Below are positions 36,283 through 45,255 of a stretch of DNA of 64,000 bases, piece by piece (the stretch's first letter is position 1; each line of letters starts with the position of its first letter). The DNA is from Faecalispora jeddahensis. GTDB taxonomy: Bacteria > Bacillota > Clostridia > Oscillospirales > Acutalibacteraceae. Below the pieces are notes generated by a model that made no database searches, was not told the DNA's origin, and was given only the letters and a program-made list of their open reading frames with translations. The translations under genes were made by a program, and so were the position numbers. The stretch is taken from contig NZ_CBYL010000006.1 of the NCBI RefSeq assembly GCF_000577335.1, positions 1 through 64,000 of the forward strand, written 5' to 3'.

Positions 36283-37458
36283 TTATTTGAGCGTACCCAA
36301 AAAGCGCTCGATCCGTTTGAGGGCCTCGGTGATATTCGGAATCGAGTTGGAATAAGCAACCCGGGCAAAGCCCTCGCCGCAGTCGCCAAACGCGTTGCCG
36401 GGTACAATCGCAACCTTCTCCGCGTAAATCAGGCGCTCGCAGAACTCCTCTGAACTGAGGCCGCTGCTCTTGATGCAGGGGAACACATAAAACGCTCCCT
36501 CGGGCTCAAAGCAGGTCAGGCCAAGCGAATTGAGGCCATCTACAATCAATCGGCGGCGCATATCGTATTGGGAACGCATCTCCTCAATATCGTCGTCGCC
36601 ATTTTTGAGCGCTTCAATCGCCGCATACTGCGACATGGTGGGCGCGCTCATAATGCCGTACTGGTGCAGCTTTGTCATCTGGGCGATGATCGCCGTCGGC
36701 CCCATGGCAAAGCCGAGGCGCCAGCCGGTCATGGCATACGCCTTAGAGAAGCCGTTGATCAGGATCGTGCGCTCTTTCATGCCGTCGATAGCGGCAAAAC
36801 TGACGTGGGGCGTATCGCCATAGGTCAGCTCGCTGTAAATTTCATCGGAAATCACCATCAGGTTATGTTCTTTGACAACCGCCGCGATTTCTTCCAGATG
36901 CTCGCGGCGCATGACGGCGCCGGTGGGGTTATTCGGGAAAGGCAGAACCAAGACTTTTGTCTTCGGGGTGATCTTGGCGCGCAGCTCCTCGGCGGTTAAG
37001 CGGAAATCATTTTCCGCCTTCGTTTCAAGAATCACCGGAACACCGCCGGCCATCTGCGCCAGCGGCACATAACAGACAAAGCTCGGCTCGGGGATAAGAA
37101 CCTCGTCGCCGGGGTTCACAAGCGAGCGCAGGCTCGCGTCGATCGCTTCGGAGCCGCCGACGGTGACCACGACGTCCGTTGCGGGGTCGTATTCCACCTG
37201 GTATTTGCGGGCAACCCACTTGCAGATCTCCTGACGCAGCTCCATAAAGCCGCGGTTCGGGCTGTACCAGGTCTTCCCCTTTTCCAGCGTCTGAATCCCG
37301 GCCTGGCGCACATGCCAGGGGGTGGAAAAGTCAGGCTCGCCGATAGAAAGGGAAATCACGTCGTCCATTTCACTTGCAATATCGAAAAACTTTCGGATTC
37401 CCGAAGGCTTGAGCGACTGCAGCTGTTGATTCATCACAGATTGATAATCGATCACCAT
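36283..37458 (-). CDS. Class I/II pyridoxal-phosphate aminotransferase
   Basis: 391 residues. SLSIGEPDFSTPWHV, the PLP-binding NPTGAV region, ISDEIYSELTYG and the lysine motif NGFSKAYAMTGWRLGF mark a fold-type I aminotransferase of the aspartate/aromatic subgroup (PatA-like). The amino acid is not known. Its start lies 7 bp inside the Lrp/AsnC gene, so the regulator probably controls it or senses its substrate. Confidence 0.93.
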   Translation of the reverse strand: MVIDYQSVMNQQLQSLKPSGIRKFFDIASEMDDVISLSIGEPDFSTPWHVRQAGIQTLEKGKTWYSPNRGFMELRQEICKWVARKYQVEYDPATDVVVTVGGSEAIDASLRSLVNPGDEVLIPEPSFVCYVPLAQMAGGVPVILETKAENDFRLTAEELRAKITPKTKVLVLPFPNNPTGAVMRREHLEEIAAVVKEHNLMVISDEIYSELTYGDTPHVSFAAIDGMKERTILINGFSKAYAMTGWRLGFAMGPTAIIAQMTKLHQYGIMSAPTMSQYAAIEALKNGDDDIEEMRSQYDMRRRLIVDGLNSLGLTCFEPEGAFYVFPCIKSSGLSSEEFCERLIYAEKVAIVPGNAFGDCGEGFARVAYSNSIPNITEALKRIERFLGTLK

Positions 37459-37934
37459 ACACACCCCGTTCTTTGGTCTTTGTCTTCTCCAGAGTGAAGA
37501 ACAACCCCTCCGTCTTTATACCGGGTCAAAATAAAGTGGGTGGCCGTAGAGACAACAGAATCCAGCGCAGCCAGGCGATTCATGACGAACAGCGCCACTT
37601 CCTGCATCGATTTTCCGTGAACAATCACCGCAAGATCATACCCGCCGGACATCAGGTAGACGCTCTCTACCTCATCAAAGCTCATCACGCGGTCTGCAAC
37701 CTCATCAAAGCCGCGGTCCGGCTTCGGCACGACCTTCAGCTCAATCAGAGCCGTGACTTTATTCTGGTCGACCTTCTCCCAGTCAATCAGCGCGCGGTAG
37801 CCTTTGATCACACCCTGCTTTTCATACTGTTCGATTGCTTCATTGACCTTTTCCTGCGTTGTGTCGAGCATTGCTGCGAGCTGCGCAGGGGTCAGTCTGG
37901 CATTTTCACTTAAAAGAGCTAACAATTTTTCCAT
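37452..37934 (-). CDS. Lrp/AsnC family transcriptional regulator
   Basis: 160 residues. N-terminal helix-turn-helix (LTPAQLAAMLDTTQEKVNEAIEQYEKQGVIKGYRALI) and a C-terminal RAM domain (about 70-150), which binds amino acids and forms octamers. GGAGG lies before the ATG at 37934. Translationally linked to the aminotransferase, pointing to local amino acid control. Confidence 0.93.
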   Translation of the reverse strand: MEKLLALLSENARLTPAQLAAMLDTTQEKVNEAIEQYEKQGVIKGYRALIDWEKVDQNKVTALIELKVVPKPDRGFDEVADRVMSFDEVESVYLMSGGYDLAVIVHGKSMQEVALFVMNRLAALDSVVSTATHFILTRYKDGGVVLHSGEDKDQRTGCVW

Positions 37935-37987
37935 TATAGTTCCTCCTTAAATTTTCTGAACAGTTCGCGGGATTGACCCTGCGCTGT

Positions 37988-38803
37988 TTATTCGATTGGC
38001 AGCAATACGGGCTCGCGCCCAACGTAGATGGTGAACCGGTCAAACCCGGCCTGCAAAAGCAGAGACAGTCCGGTTTCCACCCCGGCGCCGATGTCCCCCC
38101 AGCGGTGCGCGTCGGAGCCGATGGTCACATACTTTCCGCCCATCTGGCGGAAGCGCCGGATCACGTCTGGCGGCGGCAGGGTCTGCCCCAGCTTCTGCCG
38201 CAGGCCGGAGGTGTTAAGCTCCAGCGCCTTGTGGTTCTGAACCAGCAGACTGAGGATTTCGTCGATGACCTCGCCGTGATCCGGGTAAAGCTGGGCCGGA
38301 ATGCCCTTATCGCCCGTAATGTATCGGTAGGGGTAAGTAAGATGTGCCAGAGAATCAAAACCGTCCCAGCGCACCATCTCGAGGATTTCATCAAAATAAC
38401 GTGTGAGAAGCTCGTTGACATCCTGGTGATCGTAGTCGAGGAAATAAAAATCCTCCATCCCGGCCAAATTATGGAGAGAGGCCAGAACGAAGTCAAAACC
38501 GCAGGTAGTCAGAACATCCTGTGCCGCCTTTACATCCTGCAGGGGCTGGCCGAGCTCAACGCCCGCGTACACCCGCAGACGGCCCTGAAAAACCGCGGCG
38601 GCCTTTTTGGCCTCGAAGTAAGACTGGCGCACGGAACGGTCGTATTCTTCCTTATAATATTCATTGCACTCGCAGTGATCCGTCAGGGCAACGGCATACA
38701 GGCCCTGGCGCTGTGCAGCCTCGCACATCATCATGGCCGGGTCTTCCGCGTCGCGGGAGCAATCGCTGTGCAGATGACAATCGGAAAAATATCTGTATTT
38801 CAA
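37988..38803 (-). CDS. PHP-domain phosphoesterase, histidinol-phosphatase-like
   Basis: 271 residues with the PHP metal motifs: DCHLHSDCS near the N-terminus, ALTDHCE (about residue 40), and IGSDAHRWGDIG near the C-terminus. Family members include HisK-type histidinol phosphatase; without other his genes the substrate is open. TTG start at 38803 with GGAGG ten bases upstream. First of a minus-strand group with the Lrp regulator and aminotransferase. Confidence 0.85.
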   Translation of the reverse strand: MKYRYFSDCHLHSDCSRDAEDPAMMMCEAAQRQGLYAVALTDHCECNEYYKEEYDRSVRQSYFEAKKAAAVFQGRLRVYAGVELGQPLQDVKAAQDVLTTCGFDFVLASLHNLAGMEDFYFLDYDHQDVNELLTRYFDEILEMVRWDGFDSLAHLTYPYRYITGDKGIPAQLYPDHGEVIDEILSLLVQNHKALELNTSGLRQKLGQTLPPPDVIRRFRQMGGKYVTIGSDAHRWGDIGAGVETGLSLLLQAGFDRFTIYVGREPVLLPIE

Positions 38804-38874
38804 AACTCTGCTGCCTCCAGTCTCTGATTGCCCGCATCTGATGCTTATCTTCTATCAAAACAGGCAAAGGATTT

Positions 38875-38909
38875 GGTATCTTTCCCGCCTGCAGCGGGAG
38901 AAAGATACC
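38875..38909. repeat. Stem-loop of the GGTATCTTTCCC family
   Basis: GGTATCTTTCCCGC (38875-38888) pairs with GCGGGAGAAAGATACC (38894-38909) with one bulged G. Nearly the same arms as the hairpin at 35265-35296; here it stands in a leader instead of after a gene. Confidence 0.7.
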
Positions 38910-39071
38910 TGTGCTTCCCTTTTTCCTTGCGGACAACAGGGATACTTCTTGGCGATTTTTATTATCTTAGCATAAATCAATCAAAAAAGACAGTTTTTCC
39001 TCTAAATTTTTTCAAAGTCGAAATTTAGTCTTAATAGTTTTTTTCTTAACGCGCTTGATGCCGAAAACGAC

Positions 39072-39100
39072 TTGACATACCAATGTTTCTACTTCATAAT
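39072..39100 (+). promoter_or_regulatory. Promoter of the ACT/UPF0210 pair
   Basis: -35 TTGACA (39072-39077), 17-bp spacer, -10 CATAAT (39095-39100). Confidence 0.8.
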
Positions 39101-39156
39101 AAAATGCATCAATACCCAGTTTTTATTGGAATTTCTTTATTTTAGGAGGCTGCCGC

Positions 39157-39426
39157 ATGCGCGCTGTAATTACCGTACTTGGCAAAGATATGGTGGGTAT
39201 TCTTGCCCGCGTCTCTACCATCTGTGCCGAAAACCAAGTCAATGTGATCGAAGTGACCCAGTCTGTTCTGCAGGACATGTTCGCCATGATTATGATGGTG
39301 GATATTTCGAAAAGCACCATTCCCTTCAGTGATCTGGCTGATCGCCTGACCGAACTGGGAACCAGCATGAATCTGACGATCCACACCATGCACGAGGATA
39401 TCTTTAACTCTATGCATCGTATTTAA
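39157..39426 (+). CDS. ACT domain-containing protein (UPF0237)
   Basis: 89 residues, a single ACT domain (MRAVITVLGKDMVGILARVSTICAENQVNV), the fold that usually binds amino acids or other small effectors. AGGAGG precedes the ATG. It lies 73 bp before the UPF0210 gene; this pair is conserved in many bacteria and archaea and its function is not established. Confidence 0.93.
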   Translation: MRAVITVLGKDMVGILARVSTICAENQVNVIEVTQSVLQDMFAMIMMVDISKSTIPFSDLADRLTELGTSMNLTIHTMHEDIFNSMHRI

Positions 39427-39499
39427 GCGCGGGCCGGGTTCTCTGATTGCAGAAAGCCCTACCTGAAAAGCACTATTATATATAGAAAGGACCGCTTTC

Positions 39500-40858
39500 A
39501 TGATTAATTCCCACGATATTCTCGAAACAATCAATATGATTGATAACGAAAATCTGGATGTACGCACCATTACCATGGGTATTTCTCTGCTGGACTGCGT
39601 GGATTCCGACCAAAAAACTGCCTGCGACAAGGTGTACGATAAAATTTGCCGCTATGCCAGCAACCTGGTCAGGACCGGCGAAGATATCAGCAAAGATTAC
39701 GGCATCCCGATTATCAACAAACGCATATCCGTTACACCCATCTCGATGATTGCAGCGGCGTGTCCCTCAAAAAGTCCGGCACATTTTGCTCAGGCTTTGG
39801 ACCGTGCTGCGAAAGAGGTGGGCGTCAATTTTATCGGCGGTTATTCCGCACTGGTACACAAAGGCTTTGGCCCGGGAGATTACGCATTGATTGAAAGCAT
39901 CCCCGAGGTTCTCAGCACCACCAGTTTTGTTTGCTCCTCCGTCAACGTGGGCACCACCAAGGCGGGAATCAACATGGATGCTGTCGGCAAAATGGGACGC
40001 GTCATCCGCGAATGCGCGGAGAAAACAGCCGACCGCGACTGTATTGGAGCGGCTAAGCTGGTGGTTTTCTGCAATGCACCGGAAGATAACCCCTTTATGG
40101 CGGGCGCCTTCCACGGCCCCGGCGAGCCGGACTGCGTGATCAACGTGGGTGTATCCGGCCCCGGTGTGGTCCGAGCCGCGCTGGCAAAGGCGGAAGACTG
40201 CGATATTACCGGGATCGCCGACCTGATCAAAAAGACCGCATTCAAGATCACCCGTATGGGACAGCTGGTCGCGCAGGAGGCCTCCCGCCGGTTGTTTGTC
40301 CCCTTCGGCATCGTCGATCTTTCTTTGGCCCCCACCCCCGCCGTCGGCGATTCCGTCGCCTACATTCTGGAGGAAATGGGCCTTGAGGCCTGCGGCGCCC
40401 ACGGCACGACCGCCGCGCTGGCCCTGCTGAACGACGCCGTGAAAAAGGGCGGCATTATGGCTTCCTCCCACGTCGGCGGCCTGTCCGGCGCGTTCATCCC
40501 CGTTACCGAGGACGCCGGCATGATCGAAGCCGCGCGCCGCGGCTCTCTGACGCTCAACAAGCTTGAGGCCATGACCGCAGTCTGCTCCGTCGGTCTCGAC
40601 ATGATCGCCATTCCCGGCGACACCCCAGCCGAGGTGATTTCGGGCATTATCGCCGACGAAGCGGCGATCGGCATGGTCAACAGCAAAACCACCGCCGTGC
40701 GCCTGATCCCCGCGATCGGCAAGCAGGTGGGCGAGGAACTGAATTTCGGCGGTCTTTTGGGCGGCGGCCCCGTCATGGAGGTCAATCGTTACTCTCCGCA
40801 GCGCTTTATTCAGCGCGGAGGACGCATTCCGGCTCCGCTTCAGAGCCTGAAAAATTGA
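39500..40858 (+). CDS. PFL family protein (UPF0210, DUF711)
   Basis: 452 residues, full family length. Blocks [42 protein letters not shown] and [16 protein letters not shown] are typical. Structures show similarity to pyruvate-formate-lyase-like folds but no reaction is known. Co-transcribed with the ACT protein, which is likely its sensor or partner (inference). A weak AT-rich hairpin (40874-40889) plus five T may end the unit. Confidence 0.93.
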   Translation: MINSHDILETINMIDNENLDVRTITMGISLLDCVDSDQKTACDKVYDKICRYASNLVRTGEDISKDYGIPIINKRISVTPISMIAAACPSKSPAHFAQALDRAAKEVGVNFIGGYSALVHKGFGPGDYALIESIPEVLSTTSFVCSSVNVGTTKAGINMDAVGKMGRVIRECAEKTADRDCIGAAKLVVFCNAPEDNPFMAGAFHGPGEPDCVINVGVSGPGVVRAALAKAEDCDITGIADLIKKTAFKITRMGQLVAQEASRRLFVPFGIVDLSLAPTPAVGDSVAYILEEMGLEACGAHGTTAALALLNDAVKKGGIMASSHVGGLSGAFIPVTEDAGMIEAARRGSLTLNKLEAMTAVCSVGLDMIAIPGDTPAEVISGIIADEAAIGMVNSKTTAVRLIPAIGKQVGEELNFGGLLGGGPVMEVNRYSPQRFIQRGGRIPAPLQSLKN

Positions 40859-40937
40859 TTGTGTCTAAAAAATATCAAAACATTTTGATTTTTCTTGAGG
40901 TAATGTGTCACAGGCGGAAAATTTGTCAAAAAATCAG

Positions 40938-40966
40938 TTGTATATTTGTGACGAGCGAGCTATAAT
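40938..40966 (+). promoter_or_regulatory. Promoter of the V/A-ATPase operon
   Basis: -35 TTGTAT (40938-40943), 17-bp spacer, -10 TATAAT (40961-40966), about 65 nt before the first ATG. Confidence 0.75.
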
Positions 40967-41031
40967 TGTGCATGTGATTTCTGAGAATTTTGTGTAACAT
41001 AGATTTTATTTATCAAGGAGGTGCGGTCATT

Positions 41032-41343
41032 ATGAACGATATGCTGAAGCAGATCATCGAAATGGACGAAAAAGCCAGGCAGATCACGGACGCCGCCCAG
41101 AAACAGAAAATCGACACGGAAAAAGAAATTTCCAGAACGCGGGAGGATATTCGGAGCCGTTATCTGGCCAGAGCAAGAGCCAGAGTCGAGAAAAACAGAC
41201 CTCTTGAGCAAGCCGCGGCGGAAAAAACATGGCAGGTCAAAGAGCATCACTACCATGCTCTGGTGGAACAGCTGGATCAGCAGTATGCGCAGAGCGGCGA
41301 AAAATGGGTCGATACGATCGTCAGCAATGTGATAGGAGAGTGA
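41032..41343 (+). CDS. V/A-type ATPase subunit H/G (peripheral stalk)
   Basis: 103 residues, almost entirely charged coiled coil, as expected for the stalk partner of subunit E. AAGGAGGTG precedes the ATG. Identity rests on its size, coiled coil and place as first gene of the ATPase operon, 4 bp before subunit C. Confidence 0.8.
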   Translation: MNDMLKQIIEMDEKARQITDAAQKQKIDTEKEISRTREDIRSRYLARARARVEKNRPLEQAAAEKTWQVKEHHYHALVEQLDQQYAQSGEKWVDTIVSNVIGE

Positions 41344-41347
41344 TTTC

Positions 41348-42394
41348 ATGCTTTCCCATCTCTCTTCCAACGTAGTTTCGGCAAAGGCCCGCGCGATGTA
41401 TGGACGCAGACTGACTGCTCAGAATTACCAGGAAATGCTCAACTGCAAAAACGTCACAGAAATCGCCCGGTACCTTGCCACAAACACCGATTACGACAAG
41501 GTGCTTGCGGGAATCAATGATAGAGAAGTGCACCGCGGTCAGCTGGAGAACCGGCTCAAGCAGAAGCTGCTTGCGGATTCGGCGGCCCTGTGCCGTTATG
41601 AAATCTCCATCAGTGACGCGTTGGCCGCTTATTTGCTGCAGCGCAGCGAGGTGGATCAGATTTTAAATGCTCTGCTGCACCTGAACGCCGACAGGACAAA
41701 GGAATACTTTTTCTCCATGCCGGCCACTCTGGCCGTTCATTCGCACATAGACCTTGTCCGGCTTTCGGGCGCAGACAATTTCGACAGCATTATTGCCGCT
41801 CTGGCTCACACGCCTTACCAGATGCTGCTGGAGTCGTTCCGCCCCACTTACGACAATCCCATCGACTTTACCGCCGCAGAAAACGCGCTGAACACCTATT
41901 TGTACAGCCAGCTGTACGAAACCATCGAGCATCTGCGGTACAAAGGCATGAAACAGGATTTGCGGCAGATTGTCGATCTTTATCTCGATCTGAACAACTT
42001 TGCCCGTATTCTGCGCTTTAAAACGTATTTTCAGGCCGGCCCGGATTATATTCGCAGCAATCTTCTTCCGTTCGGCTCTCTCAACAAGGACCAAATTGAA
42101 AAAATGATTCAGGCCCGGGATGCCGGGGAGGTACGCACGCTTCTGGCAAAAACAAGAATCGGCAAAAAGACCAGCAAAATCGAATACAATTTTGCCGATC
42201 AGCTGGCGGAGCGCGCGCTGTACAATGTTTGCCGCCGCGGCGTTCATTTTTCTGTATACGCATCGGTTGTTATGCTGTCTTATATCTTCTATCTGCAGAT
42301 CGAGCTGATGGACATCATTAATATTGTAGAGGGAATCCGCTATCATCTCCCGCCGGAAGAAATAAAAAAGCTGCTTGCTTTTTCTGATTTTTAA
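41348..42394 (+). CDS. ntpC: V/A-type ATPase subunit C
   Basis: 348 residues, the vATP-synt_AC39 family. It links the central rotor to the membrane proteolipid ring. Motifs such as NFARILRFKTYF and the helical C-terminus fit. Its place directly before subunit I differs from the I-K-E-C order seen in Enterococcus. Confidence 0.9.
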   Translation: MLSHLSSNVVSAKARAMYGRRLTAQNYQEMLNCKNVTEIARYLATNTDYDKVLAGINDREVHRGQLENRLKQKLLADSAALCRYEISISDALAAYLLQRSEVDQILNALLHLNADRTKEYFFSMPATLAVHSHIDLVRLSGADNFDSIIAALAHTPYQMLLESFRPTYDNPIDFTAAENALNTYLYSQLYETIEHLRYKGMKQDLRQIVDLYLDLNNFARILRFKTYFQAGPDYIRSNLLPFGSLNKDQIEKMIQARDAGEVRTLLAKTRIGKKTSKIEYNFADQLAERALYNVCRRGVHFSVYASVVMLSYIFYLQIELMDIINIVEGIRYHLPPEEIKKLLAFSDF

Positions 42395-42412
42395 CGAAAG
42401 GAGTGGTGCTAT

Positions 42413-44365
42413 TTGGCTGTACAAAAACTAAAAATGGCCAGTATTATCGGCCGAATGAACGAACTGGATGAGGTGACGCTTCGATGTGGCCAATCTGAAA
42501 TGTTCCATCCCGACAACGTTCTTTCATTCTACTCCGATACAACGCCCTTTGTTCCGATTGGGGAGGATAACCCCTACACGGCTCCTTTGCAAAAGCTTTC
42601 GGATACCTGCAAAAAGATCGAGCATCCCCTCAGCTTTGAGGGCGCACCCGACTGCAAGGCGGAGGAAGAAGATCGTGTTTTGCTGGAATACGTGGAGAAA
42701 TTTACTTCTTATATTGAAGAATGCCTGAAACGGAAAAACGACGCGGAACAGAAAATTCAGGAGCTGAATGCTTCGCTTCGGGATTTGTCTCACTTTGCAG
42801 GGATGGACCTGAACCTGGAAAAGGTGACGGACTGCAAATTTGTTCAGGTGCGGTTTGGCGTTTTGCCAAAAGAGAGCTACGACAAGCTTTCTGTTTACAA
42901 TGACAATCCTTATATGATGTTTTTCCCCAACTCCAGCGATGCGACCTCTTATTGGGGCGCCTACTTTGCCCCGACAGAGCAGATTGATGAAATAGACCGG
43001 GTTTTCTCCAGCCTGTTTTTCAAGCGGATCAGCCTGACCGGCTACCAGGGAACGCCGGAAGAAATGATCGAGCGTCTCCAGCAGCAGCACGATGAGGCTA
43101 CAGCTTTGGTCAACGAAATGAACGAAAAGCTGAGTGCCCACTGGCAGCAGGAGAAAGACAATTGCCAGCGGATCTTTAACCACCTGAGAGAAAAGAGCAT
43201 CTATTTCGGCATCCGCCATTACGGCGCCCGTTACCACGAAAGCTTTGTCCTCACCGGGTGGATCCCCGCGAAGGGCGAGGAAGAATTCAGGGAGTCACTG
43301 GAACCGCTGGAGTCGGTAGAATATTCTTTCGAAAACGCGGAAGCACAGCTGGAGCATTCCCCGCCCGTCAAGCTGAAGAACCCCAGACTGTTCCGTCCGT
43401 TTGAGTTCTTTGTGGAAATGTTCGGACTTCCCTCTTACAACGAGGTTGACCCCACCATCTTTGTGGGAATCACCTATATTATCATGTTCGGCATCATGTT
43501 CGCCGATTTGGGGCAGGGTTTGTGCGTCTCTTTGGTCGGTCTGTTCATGTGGAAAAAATCCCGCATGCGGCTCGGCAAAATTCTGATGCCCTGCGGCATT
43601 TCATCCGCAATATTCGGCTTTATTTTCGGCTCGGTATTCGGCTTTGAGCATGCGCTCAACCCTGTTTATCACGCACTGTTCGGCCTTGAAGACAAGCCCG
43701 TAGAGGTAATGCACCCCGCTACCACCAACATCATTATCTATTCGGCTGTCGGCATCGGCGTATCCCTTGTGATGATCGCCATGCTGATCAACATTTACTC
43801 GAGCATCAAGAAAAAGAAATACGGCAACGCGCTGTTCAGCCCGAACGGCTTGGCCGGACTGCTGTTTTACGGTTCGATCGTGATCGGCTTCGGCGGACAG
43901 ATCGCAATGGGCTGGCAGATTGTCACCACGCCGTATGTTCTTTGCTTTATGATCTTCCCGCTGCTGCTGATGTTCTTCCAGGAGATTCTGAGTGAGATTC
44001 TGGAGGGCCGCAAGGACTGGCAGCCTGCCAGCTGGGGCGAATTTATCACACAGAACTTTTTCGAAGTATTCGAGTATCTGCTCAGCTACATGAGCAACAC
44101 CATGTCCTTCCTTCGTGTCGGCGCGTTTGTTCTGGTTCACGCGGGCATGATGATGGTGGTATTTACTCTGGCCGAGATGTCCTCCGGAATCGGATATGTT
44201 CTGATTCTTATTCTGGGCAATATCTTTGTCATGGCGCTGGAGGCCCTTCTGGCCGGCATTCAGGTATTGAGGCTGGAATTCTATGAAATGTTCAGCCGAT
44301 TCTTCGACGGCAACGGCCGTCCCTTCCATCCTGTATCCGCTCGCCAGGAGCAGAATCAGGCATAA
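42413..44365 (+). CDS. ntpI: V/A-type ATPase subunit I (membrane stator a-subunit)
   Basis: 650 residues. An N-terminal cytoplasmic half (about 1-320) with coiled coils, then about seven to eight membrane segments (ITYIIMFGIMFADLGQGL is the first, a family signature; LLSYMSNTMSFLRVGAFVLVHAGM carries the conserved channel arginine). It forms the ion half-channels against the K ring. TTG start at 42413 with AAAGGAG upstream. Confidence 0.95.
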   Translation: MAVQKLKMASIIGRMNELDEVTLRCGQSEMFHPDNVLSFYSDTTPFVPIGEDNPYTAPLQKLSDTCKKIEHPLSFEGAPDCKAEEEDRVLLEYVEKFTSYIEECLKRKNDAEQKIQELNASLRDLSHFAGMDLNLEKVTDCKFVQVRFGVLPKESYDKLSVYNDNPYMMFFPNSSDATSYWGAYFAPTEQIDEIDRVFSSLFFKRISLTGYQGTPEEMIERLQQQHDEATALVNEMNEKLSAHWQQEKDNCQRIFNHLREKSIYFGIRHYGARYHESFVLTGWIPAKGEEEFRESLEPLESVEYSFENAEAQLEHSPPVKLKNPRLFRPFEFFVEMFGLPSYNEVDPTIFVGITYIIMFGIMFADLGQGLCVSLVGLFMWKKSRMRLGKILMPCGISSAIFGFIFGSVFGFEHALNPVYHALFGLEDKPVEVMHPATTNIIIYSAVGIGVSLVMIAMLINIYSSIKKKKYGNALFSPNGLAGLLFYGSIVIGFGGQIAMGWQIVTTPYVLCFMIFPLLLMFFQEILSEILEGRKDWQPASWGEFITQNFFEVFEYLLSYMSNTMSFLRVGAFVLVHAGMMMVVFTLAEMSSGIGYVLILILGNIFVMALEALLAGIQVLRLEFYEMFSRFFDGNGRPFHPVSARQEQNQA

Positions 44366-44426
44366 GCCTGATTCTGCTTCAAGCGGTAAATAAATTAAAA
44401 AACACTATATTTTGGAGGCAAATCTT

Positions 44427-44873
44427 ATGAACTACGTATTGTTAATTCTCCCTGTTGCGGCACTGATTCTCTCTGTTTTCCTGGCCATCAGAGCAGTCAA
44501 ACACGGTAAAAAGGCCAAGACAGCCCTTGTTTCTCAACTCGCTGCTTTCATGATCGTATGCGCTGTTACCATTGCTGTTCCCATGGTTGTAAGTGCTGCT
44601 ACCGATGATTCCACAAATGCTACCACCACCTCTGCTGCAGACGACGGCACAAATGCCGGTAAAGAAGGCCTGGGCCTGCTGGCTGCCGGCCTGGTAACCG
44701 GTCTGGCTGGCATCGGCGGCGGTATCGCTGTTGGCGCTGCTTCCCCTGCTGCGATCGGCGCTACTGCAGAAGACCCCAAATCCTTCGGTAAATCCCTGAT
44801 CTTCGTTGCGCTTGGTGAAGGTATTGCTCTGTACGGCCTGCTGATTTCCATCCTGATCCTGAACAAGATTTAA
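44427..44873 (+). CDS. ntpK: V/A-type ATPase subunit K (proteolipid c-subunit)
   Basis: 148 residues. The C-terminal half (81-148) is a c-type hairpin: Gly-rich helix LVTGLAGIGGGIAVG, then a helix with the ion-binding glutamate E131 (VALGEGIALYG). The N-terminal half is different: a helix at 2-23, a basic loop, a helix at 34-57 ending VVSAA like a signal-peptide cleavage site, then an acidic Thr/Ala/Asp-rich linker (58-78). The first hairpin lacks a carboxylate, so one ion site per subunit. No Gln is seen in the Gly-rich helix where Na+-binding rings often have one, hinting at H+ coupling (inference). ATG at 44427 follows TTGGAGG. Confidence 0.92.
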   Translation: MNYVLLILPVAALILSVFLAIRAVKHGKKAKTALVSQLAAFMIVCAVTIAVPMVVSAATDDSTNATTTSAADDGTNAGKEGLGLLAAGLVTGLAGIGGGIAVGAASPAAIGATAEDPKSFGKSLIFVALGEGIALYGLLISILILNKI

Positions 44874-44916
44874 GCAGTCTTTTCAGAGTTTGAAACAAAG
44901 GAAAGCAGGTGCTGAC

Positions 44917-45225
44917 ATGCGATTTTACTTAATCAGCGACAACACAGACACGCTGGTAGGAATGCGCCTGGCCGGTATTCCGGGAATTTTGGCGCACGAT
45001 GTCGGTGAGGTTCGCAAGGCTTTGAACGACGCTATTGAAATGAAGGACGTTGCGGTGATTCTGATGACCGAACGCCTGATTTCCATGTGCCCCGAGCTGG
45101 TTTACGATTTAAAGCTGAACCTGAAACGCCCTTTGATCGTTGAAATACCCGACCGTCACGGCAATGGCCGTACCAAGGATTCCATTACCCGCTATGTCCG
45201 CGAGGCGATCGGAGTAAAAATTTAA
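44917..45225 (+). CDS. V/A-type ATPase subunit F
   Basis: 102 residues, Rossmann-like ATP-synt_F family (MRFYLISDNTDTLVGMRLAGI; VAVILMTERL; RPLIVEIPDRHG). It sits on the central rotor with subunit D (called NtpG in Enterococcus). The ATG at 44917 gives the family N-terminus; an in-frame TTG at 44890 is less likely. Confidence 0.93.
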   Translation: MRFYLISDNTDTLVGMRLAGIPGILAHDVGEVRKALNDAIEMKDVAVILMTERLISMCPELVYDLKLNLKRPLIVEIPDRHGNGRTKDSITRYVREAIGVKI

Positions 45226-45255
45226 ACCGCCAAGGCGGCGGAACGGGGGGTTACT

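Larger units (their letters stand above)
38804..39156. other. Divergent intergenic region with a stem-loop and promoter
   Basis: No gene. A stem-loop at 38875-38909 lies in the PHP gene leader, an AT-rich stretch covers 38955-39055, and the promoter of the ACT/UPF0210 pair is at 39072-39100. Confidence 0.6.
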
